Below, piece after piece: positions 34,830 through 38,796 of a stretch of 38,796 nt of DNA. Numbering within the stretch: the first letter of the stretch is position 1; each line of letters starts with the position of its first letter. Source of the DNA: Alkalicoccus luteus (GTDB taxonomy: Bacteria; Bacillota; Bacilli; Bacillales; Salisediminibacteriaceae); NCBI RefSeq assembly GCF_012034335.1, contig NZ_JAATHJ010000030.1:1-38796 (forward strand), written 5' to 3'. Both the position numbers and the translations under genes were made by a program. A model generated the notes under the pieces. The model worked only from the letters and a program-made list of their open reading frames with translations. It did no database searches and was not told where the DNA came from.

Positions 34830-35963
34830 ATGACAGAACAATTAAATGAATTACGTCCTTTTCTTAGGGAAAATTGGGAAAAGGCTGCTTATGAAAAATT
34901 AACACCAGTGCAGGAGAAAATGATTCCAGCTGCGCTTCAGCAGCAGAATATCATATGCGAAGCACCAACCGGCTCCGGTAAGACGCTTGCCTACTTGCTG
35001 CCGGCTCTTCATCATATGGATGAGCAGGAAAAACAACCTCAGACTGTTATTGTAGTTTCGTCAAGAGAACTTGCTATGCAGGTTCATGAAGAAGCGCAGA
35101 CCTGGACGTCTGGTTCGACATTTACGTGTGCCCCATTAATTGGAGGAGCGAATGTAAAGAGGCAGCTCGAGAAGCTGAAAAAAAAGCCTGCTGTTATTAC
35201 CGGAACTCCTGGACGGCTGCTGGAACTTATTGAGCAGAAAAAATTAAAAATGCATGCTGTTAAAACGCTTGTTTTTGATGAGGCCGATCAGCTGTTTTCT
35301 AAAGAGCACCGCGAGGCAGCGGGAAGGATAGCGGGAGCTGTACAGCGAGACTGCCGCAAGTTTATCGTCTCGGCTACGCTTCCTAAGCGGACGGTTGCAG
35401 AAGCAAAGGAGTGGACCGGTGAAGCTGAAGTGATCCGCATCACACGGACAGCTGAAGCTGACGGTGACGTGGAGCATCTCGTGCTGAAAGGAGCTTTGCG
35501 AGATAAAATGAAGCACCTGCAAAAGTTAAGTTCCATGGGTGATGTTTATGCAATCGTGTTCTGCAATGACCGCTATCAGCTTGAACAGGCTGCCGGCAAA
35601 CTGGAATTCAAAGGCCGGAAACCTGCTGTGCTGCACGGGGAAACATCAAAGCAGGAAAGAGAAAAAGCATTAAGAGGCTTTCGGGACGGTGAATCGAGAC
35701 TTCTGATGACGACTGACGTTGCGTCGCGTGGAATGGATATTGAACAGGTAACGCACGTGATTCAACTGGATCTTCCAAATGATGTGAATCAATATGTCCA
35801 TCGCTCAGGCCGCACGGGACGAGCTGGCAGAAGCGGTACAATGGTTTCCTTATTAACGGAAAGTGAAACAGCTCGAATGAAAGAAATTGCTGCTATTTTG
35901 AAAGTGCGCCTTTACGAAGCAGAAATTGAGTATGGAGTGCTGAAGAAAAAAAGGAGTGTTTAA
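34830..35963 (+). CDS. yfmL: DEAD-box RNA helicase, YfmL-like
   Basis: This 377-residue ATP-dependent RNA helicase has motif I APTGSGKT (45-52), SSRELAMQ, TPGRLLEL, DEAD at 150-153, SAT at 181-183, TDVASRGMDIE and HRSGRTGRAGRSG. It is a minimal two-domain core without a C-terminal extension. Length and the blocks LIGGANVKRQLEKLKKKP and KKLKMHAVKTLVFDE match B. subtilis YfmL (about 376), which is linked to ribosome 50S maturation and growth in the cold. It overlaps no neighbour, and the GNAT gene follows 1 base after its stop. Confidence 0.88.
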   Translation: MTEQLNELRPFLRENWEKAAYEKLTPVQEKMIPAALQQQNIICEAPTGSGKTLAYLLPALHHMDEQEKQPQTVIVVSSRELAMQVHEEAQTWTSGSTFTCAPLIGGANVKRQLEKLKKKPAVITGTPGRLLELIEQKKLKMHAVKTLVFDEADQLFSKEHREAAGRIAGAVQRDCRKFIVSATLPKRTVAEAKEWTGEAEVIRITRTAEADGDVEHLVLKGALRDKMKHLQKLSSMGDVYAIVFCNDRYQLEQAAGKLEFKGRKPAVLHGETSKQEREKALRGFRDGESRLLMTTDVASRGMDIEQVTHVIQLDLPNDVNQYVHRSGRTGRAGRSGTMVSLLTESETARMKEIAAILKVRLYEAEIEYGVLKKKRSV

Positions 35964-35964
35964 C

Positions 35965-36498
35965 ATGCTGATTCGGAAAGCTGTCGAAGCAGACGCCAGA
36001 GAAATTGCTGCTGTCCATGTTGATACATGGCTCCATACCTACGGTGATATGCTGCACGGTGATGCATTGAAAAGCTGGACGATGAACGAGCGTATTAAGC
36101 GCTGGGAGAACAGTCTTCCCTCTGCAATCAGCGGCGGGAACGCAATGTATGTAGCAGCAGATGAAAGCAGGCTTTGCGGGTTTGTACTATCAGGTACGAT
36201 GCGTGATGCGAAGCTTCGCATGCGCTACAGCGGTGAAATTTACGGGTTGTTTGTGCATCCTGATTTTCAGCGGAAAGGGTTTGGCACCGGGCTTTTGCAC
36301 ACAGCACTCGAGCATTTGAGCGGTCTCGGTCACCGTAGAGCTGCACTTTGGCATTTAGGCAAGACGTCTCACCGTTTATTCTTTGAAACCGAGGGAGCAG
36401 AGCTTGTTTATGAGACGGATGTTACTATCGCAGGAAAATCCTATACGCAGTCTGCTTTCGGCTGGGAATCAACCAAAAGACCCCTTGTTAACAGCTGA
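35965..36498 (+). CDS. GNAT family N-acetyltransferase
   Basis: This 177-residue acetyl-CoA-dependent transferase has LIRKAVEADAREIAAVHVDTWLHTYGD at the N-terminus and the acetyl-CoA-binding loop in LFVHPDFQRKGFGTGLLHTAL. WLHTYGDML is typical of Bacillus GNAT proteins. ATG 35965 follows AAAAAGGAG by 8 bases; a longer frame from 35956 overlaps the ribosome site. The substrate is unknown. It is probably co-transcribed with the helicase gene. Confidence 0.85.
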   Translation: MLIRKAVEADAREIAAVHVDTWLHTYGDMLHGDALKSWTMNERIKRWENSLPSAISGGNAMYVAADESRLCGFVLSGTMRDAKLRMRYSGEIYGLFVHPDFQRKGFGTGLLHTALEHLSGLGHRRAALWHLGKTSHRLFFETEGAELVYETDVTIAGKSYTQSAFGWESTKRPLVNS

Positions 36499-36822
36499 TA
36501 TATTAAAGAAAACTGGAAAAAGCATCTTGAGTCAGGTGGTGCGAAGTCAGAGTGAAATTGAACTCATCCTGTACAACCTTTTCCGTGTTGACATGCTGTG
36601 GTTCATGGTGAACACGTTAATTGAAGAGTTTAAATTCGTGTTGACTGAAGACGGCAGTATCCTAGTAAAAGCCAGCATAAGGATCAGTATATTTCCAGAT
36701 CACGAGTAAGACTTGGATCAGTTTATTCATCTGGCTGATCACGCAAGGTGCCTAATTGGAGCAGAATGATAAACAGAACGATGTTGTAACTGATCACACA
36801 GCGAAGTAAAGGCGGATTTTTT
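36499..36822 (+). other. 324-bp stretch with a doubtful partial reading frame
   Basis: No confident gene lies here. A frame that is open from within the GNAT gene continues to a stop at 36709. From about 36527 it reads like coding sequence (SEIELILYNLFRV, FVLTEDGSILVKASI), but no start with a ribosome site is visible. It could be the end of a decayed gene or a short gene with a TTG or GTG start near 36527-36540. From 36710 to 36822 I see nothing specific. Confidence 0.3.
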
Positions 36823-37158
36823 ATGTGGCTATATGATTTGATTCTTGTACTGATTGGATTTGGACTGGGCATTGTATCTGCCGGACCGCTAAAGAATATG
36901 TTTTCAGGTAAATGGAGAGAAGACGCGCGGCAGAAAAAAAGGGTGAAGCTATTATCGTTTCTGCAGCAGTCATCAGGTAAAGGGTACACAGCAGCAGAGC
37001 TGAATCAAATCGTTTTTAAAGAGAAGCTGAACGCTGATGATGTTGATAAACTGCTAAGTGAAATTGCCGAAAGTGCTCTGATCTATAACAAGTCGAACCG
37101 ATGGTATTTCGCTGATGATGTGTACAGAAAGCACCAGAAACACTACCGTGGCCATTAA
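36823..37158 (+). CDS. Small membrane-anchored protein, unknown
   Basis: This 111-residue protein has one N-terminal membrane helix (about 5-23), a basic linker (KWREDARQKKRVK), and a soluble part of about 65 residues. GKGYTAAELNQIVF through NRWYFADDVYRK resembles a small winged-helix fold. I recognise no named family. AAGGCGGATTTTTT precedes the ATG. A strong terminator follows. Confidence 0.65.
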   Translation: MWLYDLILVLIGFGLGIVSAGPLKNMFSGKWREDARQKKRVKLLSFLQQSSGKGYTAAELNQIVFKEKLNADDVDKLLSEIAESALIYNKSNRWYFADDVYRKHQKHYRGH

Positions 37159-37174
37159 AAGTAAACGATATCAC

Positions 37175-37211
37175 AGCCCGCTGCCGGAATAATTCCGGCA
37201 GCGGGCTTTTT
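37175..37211 (+). terminator. Strong intrinsic terminator
   Basis: AGCCCGCTGCCGGAAT (37175-37190) and ATTCCGGCAGCGGGCT (37192-37207) form a 16-bp stem followed by TTTT, after the small membrane protein gene. Confidence 0.92.
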
Positions 37212-37259
37212 CCTATTTTAAGCAATTTAAAAGAAATATAAAAATAATCAGAAAAAGGC

Positions 37260-37288
37260 TTGCGCTTCAAATTAATCTGTTATACAAT
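37260..37288 (+). promoter_or_regulatory. Sigma-A promoter
   Basis: TTGCGC (37260-37265), a 17-base spacer and TACAAT (37283-37288), placed 46 bases before the small gene at 37335 and just after a terminator. Confidence 0.65.
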
Positions 37289-37334
37289 AACTTTACATTA
37301 TAAAAACTGTATTAATACAGAGGAGGCGGTTCAC

Positions 37335-37487
37335 ATGAAACGTACAGAAAGAGAAAACATGATCACATTTATCCAGAAGGTAAAGCATGTATCAGCAGAA
37401 AGAATGATGAGGATGAGTGATGAGGATGTGGATCACCTCTATACGAGAGCATATGAGACATATGAAACGTATGAAGAGCTGGTCTGA
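37335..37487 (+). CDS. Small protein of BH0509 type
   Basis: This 50-residue protein (MKRTERENMITFIQKVKHVS onward) starts at an ATG preceded by AGAGGAGGCGGTTCAC, with a good sigma-A promoter upstream. The pattern of a basic N-terminus, ENMI-FI, then M-SDEDVDHLY is like small conserved Bacillaceae proteins annotated as the BH0509 family, whose function is unknown to me. It has its own promoter and terminator. Confidence 0.7.
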   Translation: MKRTERENMITFIQKVKHVSAERMMRMSDEDVDHLYTRAYETYETYEELV

Positions 37488-37528
37488 AGCTGGTAAAAGC
37501 GGTATGATAGGTTAATAAGCTATAGGAT

Positions 37529-37561
37529 AAGAGCATCCGGGGTAAGGTACCGGATGCTCTT
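37529..37561. terminator. Hairpin terminator candidate
   Basis: AAGAGCATCCGG (37529-37540) and CCGGATGCTCTT (37550-37561) form a perfect 12-bp stem with a 9-base loop. The downstream T-run is weak (ATTCTG), so the main support is its position between two genes. Confidence 0.75.
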
Positions 37562-37609
37562 ATTCTGCGAACGCAGACCGTGAATAGCTGGTTAGTTGGG
37601 GGAGACGTT

Positions 37610-37975
37610 ATGATGCAATATGCCGGCAGGGTTATCCTGCAGATTGGAATCCTATTCATTATATATCAGGCAGCAGTCTGGCTTGTTCAGCTGACCGCTC
37701 TTCCGGTGCCGGCAAACGTAGCCGGAATGGTGATCTTGATGTTCCTGTTGTTCTCAGGTATTCTGCCTGAAGCATTTGTACAGGTAGGAGCTGCAGCCAT
37801 CCTGCGTTACTTAGGACTCTTATTTGTGCCGTTTTGCGTAGCAGCTCTACTTGGACCGGCAGCTGATGGGCTGGTATCTGTGGAGCAGCTCCTGATATTG
37901 ACTGTGACAACTATTGCTGCTATTGCCGCAGGCGGGCTGATTTTTCAGTACTTGGAACGGAGGTGGCAGCAGTGA
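37610..37975 (+). CDS. CidA/LrgA family holin-like membrane protein
   Basis: This 121-residue protein has about four membrane helices. LPVPANVAGMVILMFLLFSGIL and ILRYLGLLFVPFCVAALL are signatures of the CidA/LrgA family. Members act with a CidB/LrgB partner in control of cell lysis or, in B. subtilis PftAB, in pyruvate transport. Two adjacent ATGs (37610, 37613) follow GGGGGAGACGTT. The next start, GTG 37972, overlaps its stop. I cannot tell from sequence which of the CidA, LrgA or PftA groups it belongs to. Confidence 0.85.
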   Translation: MMQYAGRVILQIGILFIIYQAAVWLVQLTALPVPANVAGMVILMFLLFSGILPEAFVQVGAAAILRYLGLLFVPFCVAALLGPAADGLVSVEQLLILTVTTIAAIAAGGLIFQYLERRWQQ

Positions 37976-38643
37976 GCTATTTGCTTTTATTTCTCACCAT
38001 TATGTTCTTTACAATTGCTGTTCGAGCATATAAAAAATGGCCAAAAATATACCTGAACCCGGTTGTTGTATCGACAGCACTTGTTCTCGCTGCAGCAGCG
38101 CTGTTTGGTGCAAGTGCGAATGACTACAGTCTGACGCTGTCGGCCGCGGCCTTCATGCTTGGTCCGGCTACTACTGCGCTTGCGGTGCCGGTTTATCAGC
38201 ACAGGGTAAAAATAAGACAAGTTATCTGGCCGATGGTTGCAAGTATTACTGCTGGCACTGCCGCCGCATTAATTCTGACCCTCACAGTTGCTGTCTTTGT
38301 ACAGGCCGGTTCCGTACTGACTGCTACATTTGCAGCTCGAACGGTGACGGTGCCCATCGCACTTGAGCTCGTTGCCCTTTACGGCGGAGATCCGGAACTC
38401 GTTATTTTGCACGTCATGTTTACAGGTATTATAGGAGCGGCAGCCGGCCCTGCCTTATTAACAAAATTACGCGTTACATCTTTGTACGCACGGGGAACAG
38501 CAGTCGGAGCTGTTGCCCACGGGATCGGCACTGCGCAGATGGTACAGGAGAGCAGTGAGGAAGGTGCATCATCTGCAGTCGCCATGGCACTTGCAGGAAT
38601 CGTGCTCAGCTGCATGCTCGCCCTGATGCCCGGACTCCTTTAA
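37972..38643 (+). CDS. CidB/LrgB family membrane protein
   Basis: This 223-residue protein has about six or seven membrane helices. LGPATTALAVPVYQH, ARTVTVPIALELVALYGG and AVGAVAHGIGTAQM are family hallmarks. GTG 37972 is 8 bases from GGAGG (37959-37963) and overlaps the preceding stop (GTGA), so the pair is translationally coupled. It should form a membrane complex with the upstream protein. A terminator begins just after its stop. Confidence 0.88.
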   Translation: MSYLLLFLTIMFFTIAVRAYKKWPKIYLNPVVVSTALVLAAAALFGASANDYSLTLSAAAFMLGPATTALAVPVYQHRVKIRQVIWPMVASITAGTAAALILTLTVAVFVQAGSVLTATFAARTVTVPIALELVALYGGDPELVILHVMFTGIIGAAAGPALLTKLRVTSLYARGTAVGAVAHGIGTAQMVQESSEEGASSAVAMALAGIVLSCMLALMPGLL

Positions 38644-38672
38644 AAAGCCGCTCCCGGACTGGGAGCGGCTTT
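38644..38672 (+). terminator. Intrinsic terminator next to the group II intron
   Basis: AAAGCCGCTCCC (38644-38655) and GGGAGCGGCTTT (38661-38672) form a perfect 12-bp stem with loop GGACT. The T-run is short because the intron begins 5 bases later. Confidence 0.88.
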
Positions 38673-38677
38673 CAGGC

Positions 38678-38796
38678 GTGTGCCCGGCATGTCTGACAGC
38701 TTGGTGGTGAAAGTCCACTACGGGCTTGGCAATGGGAACCGTTAGCGAATGGCAAGGGTGTCCGGGGCGACCCGGAATCTGAAGGAAGCCGGACGC
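38678..38796 (+). mobile_element. 5' part of a group II intron (cut by the window end)
   Basis: GTGTGCCCGGCATG at 38678 matches the GUGYG start of group II introns. The following domain I sequence, GGTGGTGAAAGTCCAC, GGGCTTGGCAATGGGAACCG, TTAGCGAATGGCAAGGGTGT and GAATCTGAAGGAAGC, is the well-known conserved 5' region of bacterial group II introns. It lies directly after an intrinsic terminator, the preferred target of class C introns. The reverse transcriptase gene and 3' end would be outside the window. Confidence 0.88.

Noticed and set aside
1-38796. CRISPR arrays, tRNA or rRNA genes, toxin-antitoxin pairs
   Set aside because: I saw no regularly spaced repeats with spacers, no cloverleaf or rRNA sequence, and no convincing toxin-antitoxin pair.

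Overview
The window reads as a chromosomal segment from a Bacillales species (Bacillus-like, mid-range G+C). It has strong AGGAGG-type ribosome binding sites, ATG/GTG/TTG starts and many 4-bp stop/start overlaps. The core genes closely resemble the Bacillus subtilis eps (biofilm exopolysaccharide) operon, and yfmL, cidA/lrgA-cidB/lrgB and aldA homologues flank it. I cannot name the species.

Layout. 1-66 (minus strand) is the start of an insertion-sequence transposase, possibly IS21-type. 67-425 is a control region with three evenly spaced 16-bp imperfect palindromes resembling SinR operators. 426-33147 is a very large, almost entirely plus-strand exopolysaccharide cluster. It holds a chain-length/kinase pair (epsA/epsB-like), a structured leader at the position of the EAR antitermination RNA, epsC, galU, epsD, epsF, a GT2, epsG, epsM, epsN and a SinR/SlrR-like repressor. 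These are followed by a homoserine-dehydrogenase-like/SAF protein, GT4 and GT2 genes, a TagB-like transferase with a TagD-like cytidylyltransferase, three GT2 genes in a row (two of them broken), two GT4 genes, a PglK-like ABC transporter and another GT2. An IS110/IS1111-type element with a frameshifted transposase lies at 25162-26820. The cluster then resumes with galE, rfbA, rfbB, rfbC, epsL, a membrane-anchored metallophosphoesterase, a GT2, a 49-residue protein and a terminator. 33200-38672 is ordinary chromosome: aldA, yfmL, a GNAT acetyltransferase, small genes, and a cidA/lrgA-cidB/lrgB pair. Right after the last terminator, at 38678, a group II intron begins and runs off the window.

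How the genes fit together. EpsC (4,6-dehydratase), EpsN (aminotransferase) and EpsM (acetyltransferase) should make UDP-di-N-acetylbacillosamine from UDP-GlcNAc, and EpsL should load it onto undecaprenyl phosphate. Thirteen glycosyltransferase genes (six GT4, seven GT2, two of the latter broken) would extend the chain. GalU, GalE and RfbABC supply nucleotide sugars, and TagD plus the TagB-like protein could add glycerol phosphate. The PglK-like ABC protein is the only flippase candidate, EpsG the only polymerase candidate, and the EpsA/EpsB pair would control length. The SinR-like gene inside the cluster and the SinR-like sites in front of it suggest self-contained repression.

The most unusual points are the in-cluster repressor with matching operators, the combination of eps sugar-loading genes with a Pgl-type ABC flippase, the coupled dehydrogenase/SAF gene, and the signs of gene decay and mosaic composition in the middle of the cluster. 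All calls are from reading the sequence and remembered family features; no search was run.
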